DNA from: Blakeslea trispora
Lineage: Eukaryota > Mucoromycota > Mucoromycetes > Mucorales > Choanephoraceae
Length of the DNA stretch: 64,000 nucleotides
Reading direction: 5' to 3'
Assembly: GCA_025331445.1 (NCBI GenBank)
Contig: JAIWNE010000043.1
Span: 124,001 to 188,000, forward strand
Shown here: one piece after another, positions 1 through 14,181 of the stretch
How the letters are laid out: each line of letters starts with the position of its first letter
How positions within the stretch are numbered: position 1 is the first letter of the stretch
Position numbers and translations under genes: made by a program
Notes under the pieces: model-generated
The model's input: the letters and a program-made list of their open reading frames with translations, nothing else
Told to the model about the DNA's origin: nothing
Databases searched by the model: none

Positions 1-78
1 ACTTGGCAGCTAGAGCATCCTCAGGGTACTAAAGAGGAATGTGAAAAGGCATTAGAAGAATATTGGAAAAACAAATAA
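1..78 (+). CDS. C-terminal end of an unidentified gene (truncated by window edge)
   Basis: An open frame enters from the left edge and reads 25 residues (from TWQLEHPQGT to EEYWKNK) before a TAA stop at 76-78. The peptide is charged and helical-looking, with no recognisable motif, so no function is proposed. It is convergent with the - strand gene whose stop lies only about 50 bp away at 129, so the two 3' UTRs must be very short or overlap. It could also be chance read-through from the edge, but the frame, the stop followed by AT-rich DNA and the spacing fit a real terminal exon. Confidence 0.5.
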   Translation, partial: TWQLEHPQGTKEECEKALEEYWKNK

Positions 79-128
79 ATCGTTTTTTATAAATATTTAC
101 ATGGAACGTTTTATTTTTCTTTTAACCA

Positions 129-1571
129 TTAGTTCTTCTTTTTTTGAAATGTCACTCGTACGTTGACTTTGTTCAATGGCTGATAGCGTGGTCTTGAAGC
201 AGCTTCGCTTTCATTGGCAGTAGAGTTGTTCTTCATGCCAAATTCAGATTGCATCATAGCCTCCAACTCACGCTCCATTTTTTGCTCATAGCTTAGCTCG
301 GGAGAAGGACTCTTCTCTCGTACATGATTGATGATTTCTCTTATTGGTAAAATGTTTGTTATGTCTGCTTCTGATTCTTCTTCTTCATCTGAAGACAAAA
401 AGTTGAAGCCTTGAGATGGCTGTTTTTTTTCTTTCTCTCCACTGGCTGATTTGAGATGTGCCACTAGATTTCGTTTTCGCTTTTTCTCTGTTGGCTGACT
501 GTAGGAGTCGGTTTGACATGTAGATGCAGTTGTTGAGATAGAATGGGCTGTGCTTGGTAGTGGCGTTGCCTGTGCAGTGTGATATAAGGAGCTTCCTGAT
601 GTATATGTGTTGTTGTTATTAGGAGAAGTGACAGGATAGTGAGAAATAGGTAAAGGCACACTGGTATAAGGATATGGATCAGAAAAGTTTGAGTTGCTGC
701 TAAAGTGAGACGAATCTAGTAGATTGACCATGGCATCTAGATTTAATGGCTGGTTTAGAAGCTGATCGATGTCCATTTCTGAGTTACTTTTAGAAGAATG
801 TGATGAAACAGTGGGTGGTTTTGGTAGGATATTAGGTTGCTTTCTGGTGGCATCAAGGCGATTGTGAGAGTAAGAAGTATTATAAGTAGAAGATAAGTGA
901 GGAGTGTAGCGATGAGATAGATGCGATGTTGGTTGAGGATCAAATGCAAAAGGATCAAAAAGATCTTCACAGCCATTGGATGAAGGCTGACTAATGACTA
1001 GTGTAGGTTTATGGATGTGAGCTGTTGCTGAATTATTACTAGCGATAGCCGTTTTTGTATGTTTTTTAGTTGATGGTTTCCGTTTCATATTGCTTGAAGT
1101 TGGTTTCTTTTGAGTGTTAGGTGAATTAGACGGCGAAGAATTAGCTGTGGTGTTAGAAGAAGATGGGGAGCAAGAGGGAGAGGGCGATGTTTTGTTGGAT
1201 TTTGACTTGGACTTTTTTCTATTGAGTAGTACCTTTGTATCAGGAACTGCTCGTCTTTCGGCGACCATCAGTTTGATTTCTAATGCCTTTTTGTCTAGTT
1301 TATCTGGAAAATCAAAAATAGCTACATCTTCTTGCCCCTTTTCAACAACAATTGACTTCTTTAGTGGTTGTGCTGCTGTATTCTTCTGTAGAGTGGTAGT
1401 CTTATGTATAAGAATAGAGGAAGCCCCACTCAAGGTATTGGTAGAGGAAGTGACATAAGGAGTATTACTGATTTGATTGGAAGGGCTATCTAATGTAGGA
1501 CCAAAGTTCGTTTTACGCTTGAAGGTAAACAAGGGTTCTCTTTTCTTTATCCCACCAAACGCTGTAAACAT
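129..1571 (-). CDS. Serine-rich low-complexity protein of unknown function
   Basis: Single-exon frame of 480 aa. The first in-frame ATG is at 1571 (protein begins MFTAFGGIKKREPLFTFKRK); the frame stays open upstream but has no earlier ATG. Residues ~1-30 are basic. Residues ~80-110 hold a more ordered patch (EDVAIFDFPDKLDKKALEIK). A Lys/Ser-rich nuclear-localisation-like tract (NRKKSKSKSNK) follows, then long Ser/Thr/Pro/Asn-rich stretches. The acidic C-terminal part has a DEEEESEAD run and a helix (SYEQKMERELEAMMQSEFG). This composition suits a nuclear regulatory or scaffold protein, but that is inference and I recognise no family. The run of short patterned stretches shows it is mostly disordered. 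Confidence 0.7.
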   Translation of the reverse strand: MFTAFGGIKKREPLFTFKRKTNFGPTLDSPSNQISNTPYVTSSTNTLSGASSILIHKTTTLQKNTAAQPLKKSIVVEKGQEDVAIFDFPDKLDKKALEIKLMVAERRAVPDTKVLLNRKKSKSKSNKTSPSPSCSPSSSNTTANSSPSNSPNTQKKPTSSNMKRKPSTKKHTKTAIASNNSATAHIHKPTLVISQPSSNGCEDLFDPFAFDPQPTSHLSHRYTPHLSSTYNTSYSHNRLDATRKQPNILPKPPTVSSHSSKSNSEMDIDQLLNQPLNLDAMVNLLDSSHFSSNSNFSDPYPYTSVPLPISHYPVTSPNNNNTYTSGSSLYHTAQATPLPSTAHSISTTASTCQTDSYSQPTEKKRKRNLVAHLKSASGEKEKKQPSQGFNFLSSDEEEESEADITNILPIREIINHVREKSPSPELSYEQKMERELEAMMQSEFGMKNNSTANESEAASRPRYQPLNKVNVRVTFQKKKN

Positions 1572-1823
1572 GTCTTTCTTGAATATAGCAAATTCGAAAA
1601 AAAAAAGGAACAAGGTAAATTTTTTTTTTGAAAAATATTTAGCACGCGCTCATCAATCGCGCTATTTTTTTTTTTTTTTTTTTTTTTTTTTGTATAGCGC
1701 TATTTTTTTTTTGTCTTTGATGCACCCCAATTTGCTTTATTTTCAGACTCAGTAAGACGCATTTTGGTTAAAAGATTAAAATGTAGTGTATATTTATTTG
1801 TATATTGAAGGAAGGAAATAATT

Positions 1824-5188
<3,365 letters not shown>

Positions 5189-7223
5189 GACCTAAAAGGG
5201 CATCTACTTTTTCGGAAACCTCTTGTTTTTGTGTTCTCTTCTTGTGATTGTCTTTTTCGAAGGGAGAAAGCAATCACCTATAGAAAAGTTAGCGCGTAAA
5301 GAGAAGGAAGGACTTGACAGCAAGAAAAAGAAAAAAAAAGAGAGAGAGAGACAAAAAGGGCACTGTCTGACACGCACATAAAGTCTTTTACAAGTTTTAA
5401 AAAGGCGCATCAATTTTCATTTTATGAGTGGGCTCAGAAGTTTCCAAAAGAAAAGTTTATTTATACGATGCTAATTAGCATGGTCCTACACTTATGTTTC
5501 GCTTGCTCATCTTCTTTTATATGGCTTTTGCTCTCTCTTTCCTTCTTTGATTTTCATAGACGAATTGGGAATTGTAGGTAGCTTATGAGCAGACTATAAG
5601 CTGTTCCTTTTTCTTTCTAGTCTTTTTCGTTACTTTTTTACTCAGTCCTGAAAATCAGACCAAAAAAAAGGGCAGACAGAGATGAAGACCTGTGTTGGAG
5701 TGACACACCGGACAGTGAAATATTGAAAAAGAAGACTCACAGCTATCAGATTGAATCGAGTCGATCACTCATTTAAAAAAGAAAAGAATGATCAACATTT
5801 TAACATCCGACAAAGCTTGCAGAAAAAAAATATAATATGTAGTGTAACGTACACTGTGTCTCTTATATCTTTCTGCTTTCAATCCTTTTGCACAGACCCT
5901 GTGTATACATGGCTATACAAGAGCATTACGATAAGGCCGTTTATGTGTTAATGGGTGAAATTCTGGGCATAAAAAAGAAAGTACGATGTTAAAATTGCTT
6001 CTTATTAAACATGCAAACAATGTTGTACAGGGAGAAACAAGCGAATGAGACCAAGCTCATGCGCTTGCAAATAGATACACAACATATGAAATCCAACTGT
6101 ACATCCTATACTTGCAAATCCAAGATTAGTGCAACTCAATGCTCGATAAATAAAGCTCACATATACATACCTCTTGTATTAAACAGATAAAGACAACGGC
6201 TCAACAGAGCTTTGAACAGAACGTATATGCAATTGCATGCACACTTTGCTCAGAATTTCAGACCATAAATCAAAACCCTGCTCTTGCTAAAACTAAGAAC
6301 AATTAATTTCTAATGCCCAAATCCGAGGCAATGGCTTTATTTTCGATATCATTGGACACAAACTTTGTGTGATAATAATATACACCATTTCCATAAATTA
6401 TTAGAACATTGGCTTAAATTGATTTAAAGCATAAAAAAGAATTATATTGGAAGCGTTGATCGAAAGCATTTTGGAGTAAACATATATGATAGAAGAAAAT
6501 CTTGGTATACATTTTGATACTCCAAATGTTTCAAATCATCATGCTTATTATTTCATATTTTGTGTTGAGCAGTCAATTAACTTGCTACTAGAATAAACAA
6601 AAGATAATGGTCATCGAGGCAAACTACTCACTGGAAATACAGAATCTACGTTTGTGTCTGTACAACTGTATGGTGTTTTAGTTGTAGTGGTTTAGAGATA
6701 TGCAAAGAATAGGGAGATAAAGATAACAGACATTGAGCCTTTACTTTACCCCTCTTAGACAAGAGATAAGCAAAACTCGAGTTAAAAAACTGACAGTCTC
6801 ATATCAGAAGAAATAATCAGTAGTGCCAAACATTATTTGAAATTGGTTTACATCACTATATCAGTTTCTCTTAGGTTCCTTATCGTTATCTCGAGACATT
6901 ATTCCCAATAGACTTGGAAAGGAAGGCCAATCGTTACTATTCCGATAACCTAATTGATCTTGATTCAATAATAGTTTTACCAAAACCATTCTATTGTTGG
7001 ACTCCTGAACAATATCAGATAAACAATAGTGTGCTCATCAATGCCATCATAAAAATGTGTGCAAGTGCAAACACGTTTTTAAAAGGCCGACTTCAGTATT
7101 TTCGGCCACGCCATTTACTCACACTAGCCATTCCTTGCGTGGGGGACCGCAGTGTATGATACAACCCGCAGTAAAGGGCCAATGTGTATATCCTTCCTTT
7201 TTTCGTAGGATCACTTATCGAAA
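5189..7223. other. Intergenic, about 2 kb, no gene recognised
   Basis: The first ~300 bp is the presumed 5' UTR and promoter of the calcium pump; on that strand it is pyrimidine-rich, with CT-repeat-like tracts near 5325-5355. The remainder is AT-rich with many stops in all frames. Short frames at about 5751-5951 and 6914-7159 (+) have no recognisable motif and are probably chance. The last ~100 bp before 7224 should hold the promoter of the eS27 gene. Confidence 0.6.
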
Positions 7224-7755
7224 ATGACTGTAAGCATCAATCTGTGAATTAGCGATTTAAAGCAGGGATGGATGGATGGGTCGATGGATTTGGATGAGGG
7301 GGAAGCCAAGATGCTTCAAGTGTTATTTGAGTTGAGAAATAAAGAAAAGAAGTGTAACTGAACATTCGATTCTCCTTCTAGTTGGCTATTGATCTTTTGA
7401 ACCCCTCTGTTGAACACGAAAAGCGTTCTCACAAGCTTAAGCGTTTGGTTCAATCCCCTAACTCTTACTTCATGGATGTCAAGTGCCCCGGTACGTTAGC
7501 AATATTTTCCATGAATAGGCCATCATTCTGACATGCATAATACATGTACAAATAGGTTGTTTGAACATCAGCACTGTCTTCAGCCACGCTCAAACTGTTG
7601 TCTTGTGTTCTTCTTGTGGCACTGTTCTCTGTCAACCTACTGGTGGTCGTGCTCGTTTGACTGAAGGTAAGCTTAGAAAGACATTAGGAGAATATTGCAA
7701 CTCATTTTCTCTTTTTTGTCATTCAGGTTGTTCTTTCCGTAGAAAGGCCAACTAA
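7224..7755 (+). CDS. RPS27: 40S ribosomal protein eS27
   Basis: Four exons: 7224-7229, 7382-7490, 7556-7666 and 7727-7755, giving 84 aa. The first coding exon is only ATG ACT, followed at once by GTAAGC, an arrangement common in fungal ribosomal protein genes. The protein has the eS27 zinc-ribbon cysteines in CPGC (VKCPGCLNIS) and CSSC ([12 protein letters not shown]), then the conserved [11 protein letters not shown] and the SFRRK tail. Length matches the family (82-84 aa). It is a structural component of the small ribosomal subunit. All joins keep frame with GT-AG borders. The first intron holds a short GATG/GGAT-rich repeat (about 7267-7300). Confidence 0.97.
7267..7300 (+). repeat. Short GGAT/GATG-rich repeat in an eS27 intron
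   Basis: Within intron 1 of the eS27 gene the sequence runs GGGATGGATGGATGGGTCGA, then TGGATTTGGATGAGG, an imperfect tetranucleotide microsatellite of about 8 units. No function is inferred. Confidence 0.6.
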
Positions 7756-8118
7756 ACTTCAAGACATATGTATACATATTCGCAAGAAAAAAAAGCTCTC
7801 TTATTTTGTAATTTACACGCCACTGACAGAAAAGATACGTTATATACACACAAGTTTTTGTTTATTCTCTCGCCTCAAAGCTTGACAATAAAACAAACGA
7901 TGCATACATAAGCACGCTTTTAGAGAGACATTTGTTAGAGATACACATACGCACACACAAACACACACACCCATACACACATACAATACATATGCAATTT
8001 ATGAAGGAAATTGAAGGAAAAAATGAGACTGATATTATGCTGTAGTTTATGCAGCTATGTTCAATGAAGTTTTATGTTTTTGTCTATTATAAGAGGAGGG
8101 AATGAACAAGCAGACATA
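7756..8118. other. Convergent intergenic with CA-rich microsatellite
   Basis: The space between two convergent stops (eS27 and the DUF21-CBS gene). It contains an AATAAA-like poly(A) hexamer near 7889. A purine/pyrimidine-alternating tract rich in ACAC units spans about 7945-7990. No gene is seen. Confidence 0.6.
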
Positions 8119-9762
8119 TCAAATAGCACCATAAGTGGATTTTTCAATCAATCTATGACGAATAGCTTGTTTAGCAACTGCACTGCGCTTGTTGATCATA
8201 TGTCTACGGACAACGCGAATCTTGTTTCTCACTTGAAAGATAGTTAGAGACATAAGGATCTGCATGGTCAAGCTCGCTTACCATCTACATAAACGTCTGT
8301 CTCGTCAATGATTTCCTAAATATCCGTAAAACGAAGTTTGCATCAGTAGTTCAATATATGATTTCAAATAAACTATTACCTCGCCAATGAGTTCTTCAAT
8401 TACATCTTCTAATGTGATCACGCCAATAGTTGTATTTGTCTCATCGTTGACAAGCGCCATATGGCCTATAAGACGTTATATATGAGTGATTGCTACAACA
8501 AAAAAGGAGATGAAACCATACTTTTGCCCTCTTGAAAGAAATTTAAAATGTCCAGACAGCTTGTGTCTGACCCTATTTCAGGGAGCGCACTCAAAGGCAA
8601 CTGCTGAACAGGCAAAGCATCTTCTGGATCATATGTAATCAGACGCTTTGTTAAGAGCATACCCACAAAATGAGTATCATCTTCAGCCAAATGTATAGGG
8701 ATACGGGAATATCCTGCTATCAGTATTTTATCCACTAATGATTCGTCCAAAACATCATCCTTAGACAGTGTGAAAACGTCATTAATAGGTGTCATGATTA
8801 ATGACACAGGCTTTTGTTTCAAATCGAGTACTGCACCAATAATGGTCACTTCATCAGAAGTGAGTGCATCAACATCAGAAGGATGGACTGCCTGGTGTAA
8901 GGAGACAAGAGATTTGAGACCTGCTTTTTTGTATACTGTGCCATGGGATTCACCCAACACATAGTCTAATAATTTGGCAACAGGGTAAGCAACAGGATAC
9001 ATTACATACATCAGGGTCAGTACTATCCTAGAATAAGAGTTTTCAATTTCAGTTCATACATGACAGAATTTGAACAACAGCTTCACCCTTCATTACCAGA
9101 CTGTCTTTGCACCAATAGCCAGACCGTGTCGAACGCATATGGCTACACAAAGTCAAGGTGATTAGAAAGCTTAATTTCTAGAGATTTTGCAGTTCCTATT
9201 TGAATTCAACTCACATTGAGGTATGACTCTAAAAAGAAGTTAGCGCAACTTATTGGTATGATAGAGAAGGAAAGTAAAAAAGAAGAGGGATAACCTTACT
9301 CGCCAAAGATCACAATCAATGCTGTGGAAAGAACAACAGCTTGCCAACCTCCACTTAAAACGCCATGTAAAACTATAGGCAACGTTTCATTGACAATGAC
9401 ATTAGAGAGCAACAAGGTTACCAAAACCCAGTGTTTGCCTCTTTCGAGAAGTGATGACACTTTCTTTGCATTTTCTTTCTCAGAAGGTGATCCAGTTTCA
9501 ATCAACACATGAAGGTTTGTTTGATCGAGTCCCATCAAACCGATGGTTAAGCCTACACTAGATTGTTATCTCACTATCGATCATCTTAAGAATTTCATGA
9601 ATACATGCCAGCAAATACACCCCCTATTAACACTAAAAAAACAACGCATAATAGCCTTTCATAAAGCTCAAACGATTTTACTGTCTCCTGTTTTGTGTAA
9701 AGCAAAGGATGTCCCCATATACTTCTGACTATCAGTTGAAGAAGCAAAATCTTTTTCAGCAT
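8119..9762 (-). CDS. MAM3: CNNM/MAM3-like DUF21 and CBS-pair membrane protein
   Basis: Multi-exon gene. ATG at 9760-9762, stop TGA at 8119-8121. The first exons are 9762-9605, 9557-9300 and a very short one near 9220, then about 9165-9110, 9030-8520 and further small exons to 8119. The N-terminus ([12 protein letters not shown]) is hydrophobic and signal-like. It is followed by the DUF21 transmembrane region with the family hallmarks [15 protein letters not shown] and [23 protein letters not shown] pair follows ([35 protein letters not shown]; later [19 protein letters not shown]). In yeast, MAM3 is a vacuolar membrane protein affecting manganese tolerance; animal CNNMs handle Mg2+. Its role here is inferred from family. 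The short C-terminus ends soon after the CBS pair. Confidence 0.87.
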
Positions 9763-9884
9763 AACTGCACTCTATGGAAATAAAAAAAAAAAAAGGAAAA
9801 AAGAATTTTGAAAGAAAAAGAAGGAAAGAAAAGATGCAAAGGGGAGAGGAAATAACTGTTTGAAATGCCGCTTTAGGAGAACAA

Positions 9885-12616
9885 TTAAAAAAACGAAACC
9901 AGACGGTAGAGTGTGCTGCCTATAAACCGAAAAGCTGCAAGACCAGCCACACACCACAGGAGGAAACTTAAATAGACATTTGTCCTGTCATCAAAGTTAC
10001 CTAATCCACCCAGATTGTCAATTGTGCATATCACAATCACAAGCACAAGATTAGTAAAGATCCAGCAGACAACAAGTCTCGTACGAAAATTCCTATAATA
10101 GTCCTCTTGTCGCTGTTTGGAGTCCGTGGCTGGCTTGCGATTGTTTGTTTTTTGCTGGAGACTTTGAGCAGAAATCTCGTAAAGGTAGCCTACGTCTTGC
10201 TGCTCAGGTAAGGTAACCTCAGCTGTCGTTTCGTCAACCTTCGTCTCGACGTGTCCTAAATAAGGTACTAAGGTGATGTCCTTTGTACCCCAGCTCACAT
10301 CATGTGTGTTACAAAAAGCATAGGTGTTTAGAATGTTGATGTAGCTTGGTGCAAGTAAGAAGTATTGCAAAAAGCTAGTCAACATATGCCAAGGATCGAA
10401 GTAAAGCAGGCCTGACAGGATATAAAATCCAAGTGTAGAAGCGACAGAGATAACAATATCTCGGAAGGGTCCGTTTGACAGGAAACTTATTCCATTTTGC
10501 TTTGAAAGTTCGGTAGATATACCTACATAGGCAATCCAAACAGAGGCGAAAACTACATATAGCATTAGTAGTGAGAAAAATACCATAATCATTCCGTAGG
10601 ATGCTTGAGATCTATCGCAAGAAAGAAATCAGTCAGTCTTTTTTTCTTTCTTCTCACATCATTCTCTTACTCACCCTTGAGGACGGTTACCCATAGACAT
10701 AAGAAACAAACAAATTATTAATACAGCATAGATGTAAGTAAGTGCAATATGAACTTTATCAGCTGTGTTTTTGTCAAAAGGTGGATAAGCCATTGTAGAT
10801 AATGACTTGGTTAGAATGTAAAAACTGATAAAGAAATTGCCCTATATCCATTATGAATGCCATAAATAGCTCAGCTTGGTATACCAACTTACAAGAGCGA
10901 ACCATGAAAATAGCCAACTAATATATAGATAAATCAGCTCAATTAACAGCAAGAGTTTTCTTTTCTTTGTATGATATGTATTCAATATTTTGCCCCAATG
11001 AACAAGACTGTAGACACCAGCGAAAAATGAGCCTTTGAAATGATAAAACTTAGCTTTGATATAAAGAAATATCATCACAACATTACCATTGAGCCATCTC
11101 CGCCTCTGTGAAATAAACTCTGCAACAGTAAACGGCACATCAGTTTCTCCATAAGCACCAGCAACGTAATACAACCGCCATTGTGAGTTTCGTTTGGCAA
11201 CAAGCTCGTAACACAAGATTCTATCTTCAGCCAAGTACATGTTGGCATCAAATATGCCCTCTAGAGAAGCTGTCAGTGGAGACGATGTGTCTCCTAAAAA
11301 GTATTTCTTTAAAGGCCCTTCTTGAGTTATAGGGTCATCTAGGATAGCAGAGTAACGATATGCTGAAAATGCACCGGGCAAAACCTGGATATAGCCCAGC
11401 AAACTTTCCAAAGGCTTATCCAAAATATTTGAAATCTTGTACTCAAAATTTTGCGCACCTACAAGTGGGTTCAAAAGGTAAACACCACCTTTGCCTGTCA
11501 TAGGCCTAATCTCACCGCATGCTCCTCCGACGTCTCTGAGTTTGTGAAATGGTTGCCACAATTTATATATTGAATGTGGCCCTGGCCTTGTACCTACATC
11601 CAGCAGAATACAAACGTTGGGCTTGAAGATAGGACACATGGCTTGAAAGAACCATCTGTGCGAATTGATTTTTCGTTGGTTCTTTTCCTTTAAACAGAAA
11701 ACAACTTGAGTAGGTACAATACCATCCAGAGCGCCCTGATACGTCAATTCAGGTGTTAGACAAAGCTGTGTTGTATACTGTAGTACTCATAAGTATATAT
11801 ATACAAATTTGAAGCAGAAAGTCTTATTTTACCTCGTATAGATGAGCATGTACTTGCTTTCCGTTAATAGCATTTTTTGCTATCCCTTCTTGATATAGAC
11901 CCAAAACAGAGAGCATATCCAAAACTCTTCGATTTGTTTTTTCTCTTCCGTCCGCAATTATACAAACAACGATTTTCTTCCAAGCGTGCTCGCCCTAGAT
12001 TCAAAAGCAATCAACACCTATGTTCTTCTATGTTTAAGAAATGCTTTTACCCAAACTGAAGATCTATGCCTCTTGGTCAATTGGTAAATATTCTTCATAA
12101 TACCATGCAGAGTTCTTGATAGCAAAATTTCATCTTCCTTTACATAGCGAATAAAAGATCAATTAATATATTCATTTTCTTGATGAAAGATAAATGCTCA
12201 AAAAAACTAACATTGTACATTGTAATGCAAATAGCAATTTCTGTCTCTCTTTTCATGAAATCTTGTCTTAGTGTATATCCTTGAGGTTGAAATTCGGATG
12301 GATCGCAGGTAACTGCCGTATATCGCATATTATTGAATTCAGGCGAGTCACGAAATGGCACTCGTTCAAGATATTGAATAGGCACAGGACAATTTAAAAT
12401 GAGTTTGCCTTGAGGTATCTGAACTAATTGCTTGACTGTCTTATAACGTCTAGCCTGCCGAAAAGGTGGAACAGTAAAATACGGATCATCACTGGAAAAA
12501 CTTTCATTGTATTGATGCATTGTGTTCATATCACTAGGTAACGCTAATGATGGGAAAGGTGCAGCAGGACGAGGCATCTGAGATGGCACATAATAATAAT
12601 ACTGCTGGTCCTCCAT
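9885..12616 (-). CDS. CHS: Chitin synthase, class I-III type (division 1)
   Basis: Six exons: 12616-12212, 12137-12051, 11994-11833, 11777-10893, 10841-10675 and 10611-9885, giving 810 aa in frame. It polymerises UDP-GlcNAc into chitin at the plasma membrane. The N-terminal domain carries the class I-III signature ([13 protein letters not shown] and [13 protein letters not shown]). The catalytic core shows [45 protein letters not shown] and the product-binding QRRRWLNG. Clustered transmembrane helices follow, from ~WGKILNT to the C-terminus. The first ~35 residues are a short Tyr/Pro-rich tail. It sits on the same strand as an AMPK gamma gene and a class IV-like chitin synthase. All catalytic motifs are intact. 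Confidence 0.95.
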
Positions 12617-12746
12617 CTTTATATATATATTTCAAGAGAAGAGAACGAAAGAGCACAACGCAAAAAGAAGAAAGAAAAAAGGAACAAAAAGCGTATTTTG
12701 TTATGATTCAGATTTATATATAGAAATAAAGGTGATACAAGTATTG

Positions 12747-13754
12747 TTATTGTGAATGAGAAACAAAAGTAGTAAATATATCAGTCAAAGTAATTACACC
12801 TTTCAATTCTCCGGTTTGATAGTCTACTAACCAAAGACGATGTGCCTTGCGAAGGACAAATGCAGACATCACTTGAGAAAGATTGAAGCGATCATGACAA
12901 GTAGAGGGAGGGATTAGATCACCATGGCTTGATTTCAAGTACATAAGCACAGGCTTCATCATACTACCCCAACGAGCTCTGTTCAGGCCACGTACATCTT
13001 GTGCACTGATGTCGGTGACCAATTCGCCATTACCATCTAAAATAGGCAGAGAACTGATTTGATCATTAGCTGCCAATGTGAGAAATGCTTCAGCAGCAGT
13101 ACATTTATAGTCCAAGCGAGCGGAGGCATTGTTGGACTTGATTTCTGAAGCAGGCATATCCAGAACGCTTGATCCGAGCTGATGATTAGAAGCTTGAAAG
13201 AAGCGGATCAAATCCATTTGAGATAAGAGGACATAGGTACTATCATCTTGCTGAATTAATACACGATGAGCATTTGCGGAACTAAACAGCTGAAGGAGTT
13301 CATGAAGACCATCAGATGGCTTGAGGATACGCAAAGGTTCAGTAATACCAATTGCATCACACAAAGGCATCAGAAGAGTATCGCTATTGGATTGAACTGT
13401 TTCCAAAGATACCTGAAAAAAATCAAGTTAATTTTCTCACATTCACAAAAAATTTTCTTTTACCTTTGAACCGAGCAATTTCAACAAATCCAAGGCACTC
13501 ACAATAGCTACATATTGCTTCTGACCTTGTTCGTTTAAGCGATAGATTGGAACAGATAGAATATCTCCAGCCAAAAGTAGATCGAAAGCTTGCTCCATAG
13601 TAGAGGTCAAAGGCAAATCCATCAATTCACGATGAACGGGCTTTACTTTGTTCAATACATCACCAACTGTTTGTGATTGAATGAATTGATGCAAATGGGT
13701 ATCTTGTCTAGCAGAATTGTTTGTGTTGTCTGATGATAGTATGGAAGCGGTCAT
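12747..13754 (-). CDS. SNF4: AMPK/SNF1 gamma subunit, four-CBS protein
   Basis: Two exons, 13754-13464 and 13412-12747, giving 318 aa, the usual length (yeast SNF4 is 322). The frame is open upstream of 13754 but the first ATG is at 13752-13754 (MTASILSS). The order of elements is FIQSQTVGDVL; CBS1 (TSTMEQAFDLLLAGDILSVP, DLLKLLG); CBS2 (DGLHELLQLFSSANAHRVLI); CBS3 (CTAAEAFLTLAANDQISSLP, ELVTDISAQDVRGL); CBS4 (SQVMSAFVLRKAHRLWLVD, GVITLTDIF). The gamma subunit binds AMP/ATP and regulates the SNF1/AMPK kinase in low-glucose responses. Placement between two chitin synthases is noted, but co-regulation is not shown. A close paralogue outside the kinase complex cannot be excluded. Confidence 0.85.
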
Positions 13755-14181
13755 GTTGAAGACTTGGTTGTTAAGAAGACTCACAAATAGCTGTTGAAAC
13801 TAGCGAGAAATTAAAAGAAGAAAAAATTGCAAATGAGAAATAATTCGAGAATGTTGCCTCATCATGTTTTAACAGTGTTGGGAGCCACTCATCGTTCGGC
13901 ACTTGAATTTGCACCACTCTGCGTCACGTGGTGATTTATAGAAATCTAAAGTTGATTTCTAGTCATTTTCAAGTAACAATAGAAGCTTTATAAATAGAAG
14001 GAACTTTTGATTTCCTTATAGGCCATTATGTCTTGCAACTTGATACAATTTCACTGTTGCATTTACAGATGTACGTATTATATATAAAAGAAAAAGAGAT
14101 GGTATGAAGATAGCACTAAACCTATCTTTAGAGAATTGCGATTTAATTCAAAGAAAAAAAAAAGAAAAATGCTGTAGATGA
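13755..14181. other. Intergenic between AMPK gamma and chitin synthase IV genes
   Basis: About 430 bp holding the promoter of the AMPK gamma gene and the 3' UTR of the upstream chitin synthase gene. It contains an E-box listed separately. No open frame of note. Confidence 0.6.
13924..13934. promoter_or_regulatory. E-box (CACGTG) in a dyad upstream of AMPK gamma
   Basis: The motif TCACGTGGTGA lies about 170 bp upstream of the AMPK gamma ATG. CACGTG is the binding site of fungal bHLH factors such as Cbf1/Pho4 types. A single motif match is weak evidence; distance and orientation are reasonable for a proximal promoter. Confidence 0.35.

Noticed and set aside
1114..1458. A + strand open frame opposite the serine-rich gene
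   Set aside because: It is antisense to a longer frame with plausible coding character; its acidic/Leu-rich composition is the mirror of Ser-rich codons.
6914..7159. An 81-codon + strand open frame upstream of eS27
   Set aside because: It lies in the likely promoter of a ribosomal protein gene and shows no family motif.
7945..7990. CA-rich tract considered as a telomere-like or regulatory repeat
   Set aside because: It is an irregular ACAC microsatellite without a telomeric unit and lies between two convergent genes.
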